DNA of 64,000 nucleotides from Gordonibacter massiliensis (ex Traore et al. 2017) (GCA_900170005.1 LT827128.1:930001-994000); one strand, 5' to 3'. Positions 39,262 to 48,390 are shown, counted from the stretch's first letter. Notes: a model not told the origin generated them from the letters alone. Program-made: numbers and translations.

Positions 39262-39265
39262 CAAT

Positions 39266-39317
39266 TGTCGCCCGAAAGCCTCGTTTTTTATTGGGAAACC
39301 GAGGCTTTCGGGCGACA
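39266..39317. repeat. Family C hairpin, copy 2
   Basis: Stem of 18 bp (TGTCGCCCGAAAGCCTCG and its complement at 39300-39317), starting 4 bp after the AbiEi-like gene stop. The outer arm is that of copy 1 (38045); the inner arm differs. Confidence 0.86.
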
Positions 39318-39353
39318 GATTAGCAATCTAGTCTGACAGAGCGAACGCTCGCG

Positions 39354-39692
39354 CTATTTACGGCGCACGAACTCGTAGAAGGCGAATATGATGGAGACGA
39401 CGGTGAGCACGCCCACGATGAGCTCCGACATGTTGTTCGCGTAGTCGGCCTGGTCGGGGTAGAGCGCTCCGATGACTAGGAAGCCCGCGCACCAGATGAG
39501 GCCGAGCGCGAGAACCGTTCCCGTAACGAAGCGCATGACGACGGACCCCGTCTTCCACAGCTTTCGATACGCGGTTACTTTTTCCTCGGGGTAGTCGCGG
39601 TTCCTGTTCAGATGGTACTTGATGCCTCCGCAGCCGACGCCGCATGCGATGCCCGCGGACAGCGCGGCGCACAGGATGATGATCTGCTCCAT
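39354..39692 (-). CDS. Small hypothetical membrane protein
   Basis: 112 residues from ATG 39692, with GGAGG 6 bp upstream. Three hydrophobic segments are predicted: 2-20, 49-70 and 83-105. A basic loop with CGGIKYHLNRNRDYPEEK separates the first two. No known domain is recognised. It stands alone between a repeat-flanked gene and the OPT transporter, on the same strand as the latter but 178 bp after it. Confidence 0.6.
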   Translation of the reverse strand: MEQIIILCAALSAGIACGVGCGGIKYHLNRNRDYPEEKVTAYRKLWKTGSVVMRFVTGTVLALGLIWCAGFLVIGALYPDQADYANNMSELIVGVLTVVSIIFAFYEFVRRK

Positions 39693-39870
39693 GGATCCTC
39701 CGTGACGGTGTCGGTCGCTTCGGACGACGGCACGGCGGAGGTGCTTTGTCCCGTCCAGCATAGTACCACGAAACGCGCGTAACCGGGCGTTTGCCGGCGG
39801 GGAAACGCGGCGTGGGACAAGAGCGGGGGCGCGCGATGCGGGCGCCGGCACGCCCGCATCGCGCCGGAAT

Positions 39871-41598
39871 TCACGCTCCCATGCCCATGAACACGGCGGC
39901 CAGCGCCACCAGCACGCCGACGATGGACTCGCCGCCCAAGAGGCCGCTCGACACGACGAGGCCGGTCTCGCCCTGCGCCTTCGCCTTGGATGCGGCCTCC
40001 TCGGTTGCGAGGCCGCGGCGGCGCAGCTTGCACACGGCGTCGTAGGCGACCTTCGCCATCGCGCCCAGAAACGCGGTCAGCGACATGTAGAAGGGCAGGT
40101 AGATGCCCAAGCCCAGCATCATCGCCGGGAAACCGACCAGGTACAGGACGAAGCCCGCCGCGAGCCCGATGCCAAACGCTGGCACCGAGGGGATGCCCGA
40201 CACCATGGTTGCCACGACGGACGCCTGCGCCGACACGAACGATGCCGTGGGGCCGAACGACTCGGGGCCGTAGGCGCTCACGAGCACGGCCATGACGGCC
40301 ACGGCCACGAACGCGCCCAGCACGGCGCCGATGGCCTGGCCGATCCACTGGGCCTTCGGGTTCGTTCCCAGCACGTGCCCGGCGTGGAAGTCGTTCATCA
40401 CGTCGCCGGCCAAACCGCAGGCCACGGCTACGATCCCCGCCACGAAGAACAGCTGCACCTGCGGCACGCTTGAGGTGGCGGCCACGGCCAGAAGCACGAT
40501 GAGCCCGAAGATCTCCATGGGGTCGATGCCCGTCTGGCCGACGCTCTGCGCGCTCATGGCCGTGGCGACGAAGGCCAGCAGCACCACGATGACGGCTGGG
40601 ACGGGGCCCAGCTGCAGGCCGAAGCAGGCGATGAGCGCGACCGCGGCCACGGCCAGCGCGGCGAGCCCGGCGGTGACGCGGAAACTGCCGAAGCGCAGGC
40701 ATCCGTCCTTCGCGCCGCTCGCGGGCGTGCCCAGGGTGCTGGCGGCGGTGAGGCCGAACGCGTTCGAGCTGCGGGCGTCGCGCAGCATGCGCCACGCCTT
40801 GGGCAGGATGTTCTTGAAGATGACGCCCAGTCCTGCGCCCATCATTACGCCCATGCCGAGGCTCGACACGATGCCCTGCGCGGACGCCACGTCCCAGAGG
40901 CCCGCGGCCGAGCCGCCCACGACGATGCCGAAGTTCGCGAACAGCGCGCCGGCGAACCATACGACCACGGCGCCCGTGCCCACGAGGAAGCCCACGGCCA
41001 GGAGCATGGGGGAGAGGTAGACGCCGAACGCCACGCCGGGGATGGCGGCGTTGCCGAAGAGCATGGCCGGTATCACGCCGAAGAAGTCGCGCAGCGCCGT
41101 GAACACGCCGGCGAAGCCCATCGACCCGAACAGCTTCCATCCGGTTTTGCCGCCGGAGTTGCCCGCGATGAGGGTCTGCGCAGCCGCCTCTCCGATGGGG
41201 TACTCCAATTCGGCGTCCTCGATGAAGTGGCGGCGCAGAAGCGCGGTGCACACGAGGCCCAGGATGACGCCCGAGACGGCCACGAGGAGCATCTCGAACC
41301 AGCCGATCTCGTCGGCGTAGCCCAGCATCCAAATGCCGGGTATGGTGAACGCCAGGCCGCCCGCCACCATGGCGCCCGCGCTCATGACGGTGTGCGTGAC
41401 GTTCGCCTCGTTGAGGTTGGCCTTGCCGTGGCCGAGCGCTTTCAGGAAGAACAGGGAGATGATGGCGGCGAACACGATGGGCCAGGGAAGCGCCCCCATC
41501 TTGAGGGCCGTGTAAACCGATGCCGCGGTGATGATCGCACAGCCGACGCACCCGATGGCGACGCCGCGCAGGGTCAATTGCCCTTTCAAGGCTTGCAT
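39871..41598 (-). CDS. OPT-family oligopeptide/metal-peptide transporter
   Basis: 575 residues from ATG 41598, with AAGGAG upstream. About 14 membrane helices. Family signatures include LTLRGVAIGCVGCAIITAAS at the start, the NEANVTHTVMSAG segment, and EYPIGEAAAQTLIAG. OPT proteins take up oligopeptides or metal-chelator complexes with protons. Substrate cannot be read; the short bacterial type often moves peptides. It is divergent from coaX; a TATAAT at 41669-41674 lies in the shared region. Confidence 0.9.
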   Translation of the reverse strand: MQALKGQLTLRGVAIGCVGCAIITAASVYTALKMGALPWPIVFAAIISLFFLKALGHGKANLNEANVTHTVMSAGAMVAGGLAFTIPGIWMLGYADEIGWFEMLLVAVSGVILGLVCTALLRRHFIEDAELEYPIGEAAAQTLIAGNSGGKTGWKLFGSMGFAGVFTALRDFFGVIPAMLFGNAAIPGVAFGVYLSPMLLAVGFLVGTGAVVVWFAGALFANFGIVVGGSAAGLWDVASAQGIVSSLGMGVMMGAGLGVIFKNILPKAWRMLRDARSSNAFGLTAASTLGTPASGAKDGCLRFGSFRVTAGLAALAVAAVALIACFGLQLGPVPAVIVVLLAFVATAMSAQSVGQTGIDPMEIFGLIVLLAVAATSSVPQVQLFFVAGIVAVACGLAGDVMNDFHAGHVLGTNPKAQWIGQAIGAVLGAFVAVAVMAVLVSAYGPESFGPTASFVSAQASVVATMVSGIPSVPAFGIGLAAGFVLYLVGFPAMMLGLGIYLPFYMSLTAFLGAMAKVAYDAVCKLRRRGLATEEAASKAKAQGETGLVVSSGLLGGESIVGVLVALAAVFMGMGA

Positions 41599-41775
41599 GG
41601 TCTGCTCCTTCTCGTATATCCGCTTCCCCCCTCTTCGGGAAGTCGGGTTACTGGTGAGACGGGTACAGTATAATCGGGTCGAACGTCGGAGAACATCGTT
41701 AATTTCACAGTATTGGGTAAAAAAGGGCGTTTCGCACCGGTTCGACGGCGCGCGACGTGGAAGGCGGGAGGCGGT

Positions 41776-42594
41776 ATGGAGGCTGAAGCGCGGGAAGCGG
41801 TCGGAATGCTGGCGGTTGACGTGGGCAACACCGTCACGCGGCTGGGACTGTTCGCGGACGACGGGCTCGCGGCCACCTGGGAGGTCACCACGCCCGAGCA
41901 TCTGACGATCGACGAGGCGCGCCTTGTGGTCGCGGGCTTCCACGACGCGCTCGAGCGGCGGGCTGCGGGCGGGGAGCCCCCGCTTCGAGCGGGCGACTCC
42001 ATCGTATCGTGCGTGGTGCCCGACCTCACGGGCGTATGGGCGTCGGCCTTGCTGGCGGAATGCGGACGGCGGCCGCTCGTGGTGGGCCCCGGCCTCAAGA
42101 CCGGCATCAAGATGCGCTATCGCGATCCCGCCGAGGTGGGGCCCGACCGGGTGGCCGACTTGGCGGCGGCGCTCGCGGACTACGGCGGGCCGCTCGTGGT
42201 GGTGGACTTGGGCACAACGACGAACTTCGAGGTGATCGACGCCGAAGGCACGTTCAGGGGCGGCATCATCGCGCCGGGGCTGGCGCTGGGCGCGAAGGCG
42301 CTCGCGCAGGCCGCCGCGCGCCTGCCGCACGTGGAGCTGAAGGCGCCGATGTCGGTTATCGGCACGTCCACGCGCGAGGCCGTGCAGGCCGGCGTGGTGA
42401 TGGGCGAGGTGGCGCGCATCGACGGGCTCGTGGACAAGGTGGAGGCGGAGCTGGGATGCGAGGCCGAGGTGGTGGTGACGGGCGCCGACGCGGCCGCCAT
42501 GGCGGCGCTGCTCGCCCACGAGGCGCGCGCCGACGACACGCTCACCCTGCGCGGCCTGTACCGCCTGTACGAGCTGAACCGCAAGAAGCCGTAG
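41776..42594 (+). CDS. coaX: Type III pantothenate kinase
   Basis: 272 residues from ATG 41776, which follows GGGAGG. It phosphorylates pantothenate in the first step of coenzyme A synthesis. The ASKHA-type motif MLAVDVGNTVTRLGLF lies near residues 11-26, followed by VVDLGTTTNFEVI (the Asp expected to be catalytic) and a GGIIAPGLALGAKAL region. An ATG at 41806 would remove ten residues that have no homology features and could also be used. It is followed by murB after 150 bp. Confidence 0.93.
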   Translation: MEAEAREAVGMLAVDVGNTVTRLGLFADDGLAATWEVTTPEHLTIDEARLVVAGFHDALERRAAGGEPPLRAGDSIVSCVVPDLTGVWASALLAECGRRPLVVGPGLKTGIKMRYRDPAEVGPDRVADLAAALADYGGPLVVVDLGTTTNFEVIDAEGTFRGGIIAPGLALGAKALAQAAARLPHVELKAPMSVIGTSTREAVQAGVVMGEVARIDGLVDKVEAELGCEAEVVVTGADAAAMAALLAHEARADDTLTLRGLYRLYELNRKKP

Positions 42595-42619
42595 GAGGAG
42601 GGCGACCCGCCGACCGCAA

Positions 42620-42646
42620 CCGTAGGGGCGGCCAGCAGGCCGCCCG
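42620..42646. repeat. Short relative of family B
   Basis: CCGTAGGGGCGGCC, AGCA, then GGCCGCCCG: the family B outer end (CCGTAGGGGCG) with a different inner stem (GGCC/GGCC instead of CTCT/AGAG). The compensating change keeps the hairpin. A similar end occurs in reverse at 62121-62145. Confidence 0.65.
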
Positions 42647-42744
42647 GCGCGGTGATGCGTAATCGCTTTTCCCGCGCGGCAAACGCATGGATGCCTCCCG
42701 GCCATATCTTCGAACGAAAGCCGCTACCTGAAAGGACGAACCCC

Positions 42745-43674
42745 ATGGACGCCGAACTTCTCCAAGAGCTGCGAGCCATCGTGGGCGATGACGCCGTGCG
42801 CTGCGGCGTGCCGCTGGCGGAGCTCACCACGTTCCGCATCGGCGGGCCGGCCGCGTGCTGCGTGGAGCCGCGCAGCGAGGACGAGGTGCGCGCCGTCGCG
42901 GCCGCCTGTCGCCGTACGGGTGCAGGCTTCCGCGTGCTGGGCCTGGGGAGCGACGTGCTTGCGGCCGACGGCGGCGTGGACGGCGTGGTGGTGCGCCTGG
43001 CGGAGAACCTCTCGGCGCTCGAGGTGGACGGCACCGTCGTGCGGGCGCAGGCCGGATGCTCGAACGCCAAGGTCGCCCGCGCCGCCTGCGCAGCGGGGCT
43101 CTCCGGCTACGAGTTCGCCTGCGGCATCCCGGGAACCGTGGGCGGCGCCGCCATCATGAACGCGGGCGCCTACGGCGGCGAGTTCAAGGACGTGTGCGTG
43201 TCGGCCCGCTGCCTCACGCCCGAGGGCGAGACGGTGGACGTGGACGCCGAGCGCGCCGCGTGGTCGTACCGGCATTCCATGATGGACGAGGCGGGCTACG
43301 TCGTGTTGGCGGTCACGCTGTCCCTCCGACGAGACGATCCGCGTGCCGTTCAGGAACGCATGGACGACTTCGCGCGCCGTCGCGAGGAGAAGCAACCGCT
43401 CGACCTGCCCAGCGCCGGCAGCACGTTCAAGCGCCCCGAGGGACGCTTCGTGGGCCAGCTCGTGCAGGAGGCGGGTCTGCGCGGCTACCGCGTGGGCGGC
43501 GCGCAGGTGTCGGAAAAGCACACGGGATTCGTGGTGAACGCAGGCGGCGCCACGGCCGCCGACGTGCGCCGCCTTATCGCCGACGTGCAGGAGCGCGTGC
43601 GCGAGCACGCGGGCGTGAGCCTGGAACCCGAGGTGCGCCTGTGGGGCTTCGAGGAGGACGAAGAACTCGTCTGA
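42745..43674 (+). CDS. murB: UDP-N-acetylenolpyruvoylglucosamine reductase
   Basis: 309 residues. It reduces the enolpyruvyl group in peptidoglycan precursor synthesis using NADPH and FAD. Motifs: TTFRIGGPAACCVEP, GSDVLAADGG (FAD), the CGIPGTVGGAAIMNAGAYG loop, YRHSMM and PSAGSTFKRPEG (general acid Ser), and the C-terminal Glu in LEPEVRLWG. Start ATG 42745 has AAAGGA upstream. This is the type I (long loop) form. Confidence 0.95.
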   Translation: MDAELLQELRAIVGDDAVRCGVPLAELTTFRIGGPAACCVEPRSEDEVRAVAAACRRTGAGFRVLGLGSDVLAADGGVDGVVVRLAENLSALEVDGTVVRAQAGCSNAKVARAACAAGLSGYEFACGIPGTVGGAAIMNAGAYGGEFKDVCVSARCLTPEGETVDVDAERAAWSYRHSMMDEAGYVVLAVTLSLRRDDPRAVQERMDDFARRREEKQPLDLPSAGSTFKRPEGRFVGQLVQEAGLRGYRVGGAQVSEKHTGFVVNAGGATAADVRRLIADVQERVREHAGVSLEPEVRLWGFEEDEELV

Positions 43675-43884
43675 ATGCGCGCCGGGCCTGCTGTCGCAGG
43701 GGCTCGCTGCCGCGGCAGGCCCGCTTTCCGCGCGATACGGGCGGTTCCCGTAAGGGCGCGGCGAGGCGGGCGGCATCGGGAGACGCGTCTGGGGATTCTC
43801 CGATCTTCGCGGCGATGCGCGCCCTCTTCCGGTATCCTGATCATTCTCAATCGTTCCCCGACAACCGAACAGCGGAGATGCTTC

Positions 43885-44943
43885 ATGAAAATAAACCACG
43901 CGATCCTGCACGTGTTCGACTTCGTGTCGTGCGTCAACGTGTACGCCCAGGAAGAGCTCGACCTTTCGAGCAAGAACGCGAAACGCTACGTGACGAGCCA
44001 TGCGAAGAAGGCGCTCGGCAACATCGACAGCAAGCGCGGCGAGTTCGCCGAGAACAGCATGTTCGCCGAGGAGCTGCGAAGCTATTTCCGCGGGCAGCGC
44101 GAGTTCGTGGACCTGTCCGTCCAGGTGGCCGAGTTCATCGTCGGCGAGCTGGGACGCATGGAGAAGACCGAGTCGGCCGACCTGCTGGTGGTGGACTTCG
44201 AGGACGATCCCGACAACACGGTGCGGGAGATGGACGACGGGGAAGCCGAGGCGGCGTATCGCGGCGAGGGCAAGCGCTACTTCGCGTTCATGCTGCTGGA
44301 GGCCAAGCAGGCCTACATGCACGAGGTCGGCTACGGCGAGAGCGGCGCGCAGCGCGTGGACATCGCGCGCCACCACGCCATCCTGCCGAACCCGTCGCAG
44401 AAGGTGGCGTCGTTCGCGGTCATCGAGTCGAAGACCCTCGCGGTGTCGTTTAGCGACAAGGAGCGCGCCATCGCGGGCGAGAACCGTTGGCTCATCCCCG
44501 ACGGGTTGCTGCAATGCTCGATGGAGGCGTCCAGCAAAGAGGTGTTCGACACGGTCGCGCGCCTGGTGGAGGAAGTGGCCGAGGAGTACGGCGCGAACAC
44601 GGCCGTGGCGGTGTCGAAGGCGAAGGCCTACGTGGCCGAGAACGCCGACGAGTCCGACGAGCTGGCCCCGTGGGACCTGGGCGAGGAGGTGTTCGAGGAC
44701 GAGCCGTTGCAGAAGCGCTTCGAGCAGGCGCTCGCCGACGAGGCGCTGCCCGAGCGCGTGGTCGTGGAGAAGAACGTGGCCAAGCGCGTGGCGAAGAGCC
44801 ACAAGATCCGCACCGACACGGGCATCGACATCACGTTTCCGGCCGAGTACGGCGAGAACCCCGACTTCATCGAGTTCGTCAGCGGCCCGAACGGCCTCAT
44901 CAACATCGAGCTGAAGAATATCGGGCACATCGAGAACCGCTGA
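43885..44943 (+). CDS. NdpA-like nucleoid-associated protein
   Basis: 352 residues from ATG 43885 (CGGAG 8 bp upstream). The N-terminal domain starts MKINHAILHVFDFV, typical of the YejK/NdpA family, which has affinity for DNA in Gram-negatives. The middle includes ERAIAGENRWLIPDGLLQCS. The open frame further upstream reads into intergenic sequence. It ends before a strong hairpin, and the convergent Zn/Cd ATPase gene lies beyond. The exact role is unknown. Confidence 0.78.
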   Translation: MKINHAILHVFDFVSCVNVYAQEELDLSSKNAKRYVTSHAKKALGNIDSKRGEFAENSMFAEELRSYFRGQREFVDLSVQVAEFIVGELGRMEKTESADLLVVDFEDDPDNTVREMDDGEAEAAYRGEGKRYFAFMLLEAKQAYMHEVGYGESGAQRVDIARHHAILPNPSQKVASFAVIESKTLAVSFSDKERAIAGENRWLIPDGLLQCSMEASSKEVFDTVARLVEEVAEEYGANTAVAVSKAKAYVAENADESDELAPWDLGEEVFEDEPLQKRFEQALADEALPERVVVEKNVAKRVAKSHKIRTDTGIDITFPAEYGENPDFIEFVSGPNGLINIELKNIGHIENR

Positions 44944-44969
44944 TATCGGCACCATCCGCCGATTGTCGC

Positions 44970-45007
44970 GCGCCCGCGCCTCGTTCACTAGGGCGAGGCG
45001 CGGGCGC
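44970..45007. terminator. Hairpin after the NdpA-like gene
   Basis: A perfect 14-bp stem (GCGCCCGCGCCTCG, paired 44994-45007) with a 10-base loop. There is no T tract, so termination is likely but may need a factor. A family C hairpin follows. Confidence 0.55.
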
Positions 45008-45020
45008 TGCGCTTCATAAA

Positions 45021-45078
45021 CATTGTCGCCCGAAACGGTCGTTTTCACCGCGAAAAACGACCGTTTCGGGCGACAATG
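45021..45078. repeat. Family C hairpin, copy 3
   Basis: Outer arm CATTGTCGCCCGAAA as in copy 1, inner arm CGGTCGTTTT, 7-base loop and exact complement. It lies between convergent genes (NdpA-like and the Zn/Cd ATPase). Confidence 0.88.
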
Positions 45079-45153
45079 CACTGCTGCGGGCCGGGAATGC
45101 GCCGTGCCGCCCCTCGGGGGCGGCACGGGAGTCCGCTTGTTTGCGGATGGCGT

Positions 45154-47076
45154 TTACTTCCTCACGTTCATCGCCCTCATGGCGTTCAGGATGGCGATCA
45201 CGGCAACGCCCACGTCGGCGAACACGGCCAGCCACATGTTGGCGATGCCCACGGCCGCCAGGACCAGCACGAGGAGCTTGATGCCGAGGGCGAACACGAT
45301 GTTCTGCCACACGATGCCCATGGTCTTACGCGCGATGCCGATAGCGCGGGCGATGTTGGACGGCTTGTCGTCCATGAGCACCACGTCGGCCGCCTCGATG
45401 GCCGCGTCCGAGCCCATCGCGCCCATGGCGATGCCGATGTCGGCGCGCGTCAGCACGGGCGCATCGTTGATGCCGTCGCCCACGAACGCGAGCTTGCCCT
45501 TGCCGGAGCCGTGGGCGTGCGTCTCCTCCAGCAGCTTCTCCACCTCGGCCACCTTGTCCTGCGGCAGCAGCTGCGCGCGGAACTCGTCGATGCCCAGCTC
45601 CTTCGCCACGGCGGCCGCCACGTCGGCGCGGTCGCCGGTGAGCATGACGGTCTTCTTCACACCCGCGGCCCGCAGCGCGGCGACGGCCTCGGCCGCGTCG
45701 GGCTTGACGACGTCGGCGATGACGATGTGCCCGATGTACGCGCCGTCAAGCGACACGTGCAGGATGGTGCCGGTCAGCTCGCACTCGTGGCAGCCCACGC
45801 CGCACGCGTTCATGAGCTTGTCGTTGCCCACGAGCACCACGTGCTCGTCGATCTTCGCGCGCACGCCGTGGCCGCTCTGCTCCTCGACCTCGTCGATGCG
45901 TTGCTGGTCGATGGGCCCCGAGTACGCCTGCTTTACCGACAGCGCGATAGGATGGTTCGAGTACGCCTCGGCGTGCGCGGCGATGGACAGCAGGCGGTCG
46001 GGGTCGATGTCGGCCTGCGGGTGGACGGCCACCACGTTGAACGAGCCGTCGGTGAGCGTGCCGGTCTTGTCGAACACGACGGTTTCCGTGCCGGCCAGCG
46101 TCTCCAGGTAGTTGCTGCCCTTCACGAGGATGCCCAGGCGCGAGGCGCCGCCGATGCCGCCGAAGAACGACAGCGGCACGCTGATGACGAGCGCGCACGG
46201 GCACGATACCACGAGGAAGATGAGCCCGCGCTGCACCCATTCCGACCAGCTCTGGCCCAGCAGCAGCGGCGGCACGACGGCCAAGAGCACCGCGATGCCC
46301 ACCACGGCCGGGGTGTAGTAGCGCGCGAAGCGGGTGATGAAGTTCTCGGTCTTGGCCTTCTTCTCGGCCGCGTTCTCCACGAGCTCGAGGATGCGGCTCA
46401 CGGTGGACTCGCCGAAGGGCTTGGTCACGCGCACGGTGATGAGGCCGGTCATGTTGACGCAGCCCGAGATGATCTCGTCGCCCTCGCGCACTTCGCGCGG
46501 CACCGACTCGCCGGTGAGAGCCGCGGTGTCCAGCTGGGACGTGCCGTTCACCACCACGCCGTCGAGCGGCACGCGCTCGCCGGCCAAGACGCGGATCTCG
46601 TCGCCCACGGCCACCTCGTAGGGGTCCACCTGCACGAGCTGCCCGTCGCGCTCCACGTTGGCGAAGTCGGGCGCGATGTCCATCATGTCGGCGATGGATT
46701 TGCGGCTCTTGCCCACGGCGTAGCTCTGGAACAGCTCGCCCACCTGGTAGAACAGCATGACGGCCGCGCCTTCGGCCATATGCGGGTCGCTGTCGGGGAA
46801 CAGCACGAGCGCGAACGCGCCGATGGTGGCCACGCTCATGAGGAAATTCTCGTCGAACACCTGGCCGTGGCCGATGTTCTTCGCCGCGCGCAGCAGCACG
46901 TCGTAGCCGGCGATGAGGTAGGGGACGAGGAACAGCGCGAACTCTGCCCACAGCGCCGTCGTCTCGCTGCCGAGCCACGTCGACAGCGGAAGCAGCTCCG
47001 CCACGACGTACACGACGACGAACAGCGCGATGGCGAGGATAATACGGTTCCTCGTGCGTTTCTGTTTCTTGTTCAT
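45154..47076 (-). CDS. P1B-type heavy-metal ATPase (Zn/Cd/Pb type)
   Basis: 640 residues from ATG 47076. It has no N-terminal HMA domain; that domain is a separate gene just upstream. Motifs: TGES at 188-191, the ion site SCPCALVISVPL (C292, P293, C294) and phosphorylation D336 in DKTGT, then the HP-type NHPIAL and a GDGINDAP segment. The CPC with this following sequence is typical of CadA/ZntA pumps. It probably removes zinc, cadmium or lead. The ArsR-type regulator and HMA gene precede it on the same strand; a family A repeat separates the HMA gene. Confidence 0.93.
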   Translation of the reverse strand: MNKKQKRTRNRIILAIALFVVVYVVAELLPLSTWLGSETTALWAEFALFLVPYLIAGYDVLLRAAKNIGHGQVFDENFLMSVATIGAFALVLFPDSDPHMAEGAAVMLFYQVGELFQSYAVGKSRKSIADMMDIAPDFANVERDGQLVQVDPYEVAVGDEIRVLAGERVPLDGVVVNGTSQLDTAALTGESVPREVREGDEIISGCVNMTGLITVRVTKPFGESTVSRILELVENAAEKKAKTENFITRFARYYTPAVVGIAVLLAVVPPLLLGQSWSEWVQRGLIFLVVSCPCALVISVPLSFFGGIGGASRLGILVKGSNYLETLAGTETVVFDKTGTLTDGSFNVVAVHPQADIDPDRLLSIAAHAEAYSNHPIALSVKQAYSGPIDQQRIDEVEEQSGHGVRAKIDEHVVLVGNDKLMNACGVGCHECELTGTILHVSLDGAYIGHIVIADVVKPDAAEAVAALRAAGVKKTVMLTGDRADVAAAVAKELGIDEFRAQLLPQDKVAEVEKLLEETHAHGSGKGKLAFVGDGINDAPVLTRADIGIAMGAMGSDAAIEAADVVLMDDKPSNIARAIGIARKTMGIVWQNIVFALGIKLLVLVLAAVGIANMWLAVFADVGVAVIAILNAMRAMNVRK

Positions 47077-47150
47077 AGGTTTCAACCTTGCTTGTTTTCG
47101 GGGTTTGTACAGTGCGCCAGGCAGTCATCCTAGGGAGAACGCTCCGGTTT

Positions 47151-47379
47151 GTCATCCTGAGCGGAGCGCGAAGCGCGGAGTCGAAGGATCTTCGGCTACG
47201 GGAGGCCTCCTTTTATCGAAGCCCCTTCGTCCCTGCTTCGCGGGGATCTTCCTGCGCTCTCTCCGCGTGCTCGAGAGCTCGACAGTCCACCGGACTGTCG
47301 AATGCTACGCTCGCTTGGGATGACAACGGCGGGCTTCCGGCTTCCTTCGCACCCGCTTCGCGCTCTGCCCAGGATGACA
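47151..47379. repeat. Family A palindromic repeat block
   Basis: It begins GTCATCCTGAGCGGAGCGCG, has the GTCGAAGGATC submotif, and ends with AGGATGAC at 47371-47378. Inside is another palindrome, CGACAGTCC-ACC-GGACTGTCG (47279-47299). It lies between the HMA gene and the Zn/Cd ATPase. The rest of 47086-47457 holds no gene. Confidence 0.82.
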
Positions 47380-47457
47380 ATCTGGAGCAGCGCTCGCCCG
47401 AAGCGGCAACCTCGTGCGTTCGCTCGAACGAAGGGGCGCTACGGGGTTGTGCTGGAT

Positions 47458-47676
47458 TTAGCGGATGATGACGCAATCGGGCTCGTACTTCGCGCAGATG
47501 CGCTGCGCCTCGTCGAGCACGGCGTCGAAGCGCTCGTCGTCGGCCTCGAGCACCAGCTTCTGCGTCATAAAGCTGATAGAAGCGCTCTTTACGCCGTCGA
47601 TGCCGTTGATGCCGCTCTCCATTTTGGCGGCGCAGTTCGCGCAATCGAGGTCTTGAAGTTTGAAGGACTTGCGCAT
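47458..47676 (-). CDS. HMA-type metal-binding protein
   Basis: 72 residues with SD AAGGAAG. The heavy-metal-associated fold carries the metal-binding pair in DCANCAAK (C12, C15). It is the free version of the domain that many Zn/Cd ATPases carry at their N-terminus, and its gene is just upstream of the ATPase gene, so it probably delivers metal to it. A second Cys pair at the C-terminal end (C61, C68) could also bind metal. Confidence 0.88.
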   Translation of the reverse strand: MRKSFKLQDLDCANCAAKMESGINGIDGVKSASISFMTQKLVLEADDERFDAVLDEAQRICAKYEPDCVIIR

Positions 47677-47780
47677 GATTCTTCCTTTCAACGTAAGGTT
47701 CGTAAGCTGTCGGGCACCGCATCGGCAGCGGCGGTTGTGGTGTCTTGCCCGGTTTCGTGTTCCCGGGCAACGGAGAGGGG

Positions 47781-48179
47781 CTACTCGCAGATGTGGGTGA
47801 GGCCCTGGGCGAGCATGGTGTACACATGGTCGTCCGACAGCGAGTAGATGACGTTCTTGCCGTCGCGCTGGAACTTCACGAGGCGCGCCTGCTTGAGGGT
47901 GCGCAGCTGATGCGACACGGCGCTTTGGGTGGCGCCGATGAGCTCGGCGATGTCGGCCACGCACCGCTCCGTGCCCATGAGGGCGTAGAGGATCTTGATG
48001 CGCGTGGTGTCGCCGAACACTTTGAACAGGTCGGCCAAGTCGTAGAGCAGCTCCTCGTCGGGCAGGGCCTCGGGCGGCTGGTCGGGCGAGAGGTGCTCCG
48101 CGCTGCCGCATGCGCAACCGTGGTCGTGCGCGGCTTGCTCGGTCGTCTGCTCGCTTCGATTCGTTTTCTTCGATCCCAT
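47781..48179 (-). CDS. ArsR/SmtB-family metal-sensing repressor (CadC/CzrA-like)
   Basis: 132 residues with a winged helix. A Cys/His-rich N-terminus (HDHGCACG) and C73 in ERCVAD match the alpha-3N site of CadC. The alpha-5 site D-x-H-x10-H-x2-E is complete: D116, H118, H129, E132, as in CzrA/SmtB zinc sensors. So it may sense both Cd/Pb and Zn. It heads the unit arsR-HMA-ATPase, and a 7-4-7 operator overlaps its promoter. Confidence 0.92.
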   Translation of the reverse strand: MGSKKTNRSEQTTEQAAHDHGCACGSAEHLSPDQPPEALPDEELLYDLADLFKVFGDTTRIKILYALMGTERCVADIAELIGATQSAVSHQLRTLKQARLVKFQRDGKNVIYSLSDDHVYTMLAQGLTHICE

Positions 48180-48197
48180 TTTTGCATCCTCTTATCA

Positions 48198-48243
48198 TAT
48201 GAACAACTGTTCATAAGTATAGGGAGAGCGACCGGACTGTCAA
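48198..48243 (-). promoter_or_regulatory. Promoter and ArsR-type operator of the Zn/Cd unit
   Basis: On the minus strand, TTGACA (48243-48238) with a 16-bp spacer and TATACT (48221-48216). Directly downstream is the palindrome TATGAAC-AACT-GTTCATA (48198-48215), which fits the SmtB/CadC operator class (ATGAACA/TGTTCAT). Repressor bound there would cover the transcription start. Confidence 0.85.
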
Positions 48244-48390
48244 GAGGGGAGGGGCATGTTTTCGCACGCTTTCACATGATTTTTTCTGCCGTTCCCGAAA
48301 TTCGTTTTTTCGAACACGGGAAAACGATTCGTGAAGTAACGACTTCGCGCTTTTGAAAGCGCTCTTCCCAAAGTACTCGTAACGAACAAA

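Noticed and set aside
39608-41551. 647-codon minus-strand frame overlapping the OPT gene
   Set aside because: Same strand but different frame; the OPT frame has clear membrane helices and family motifs, this one is Arg/Gly-rich.
41596-42705. N-terminal extension of the OPT frame past the ATG at 41598
   Set aside because: It runs antisense through coaX; the ATG at 41598 has a good SD and the family N-terminus.
44970-45007. Fourth family C hairpin
   Set aside because: It is preceded by ATTGTCGC but its stem does not include the GTCGCCCGAAA arm; it is a separate GC-rich hairpin.
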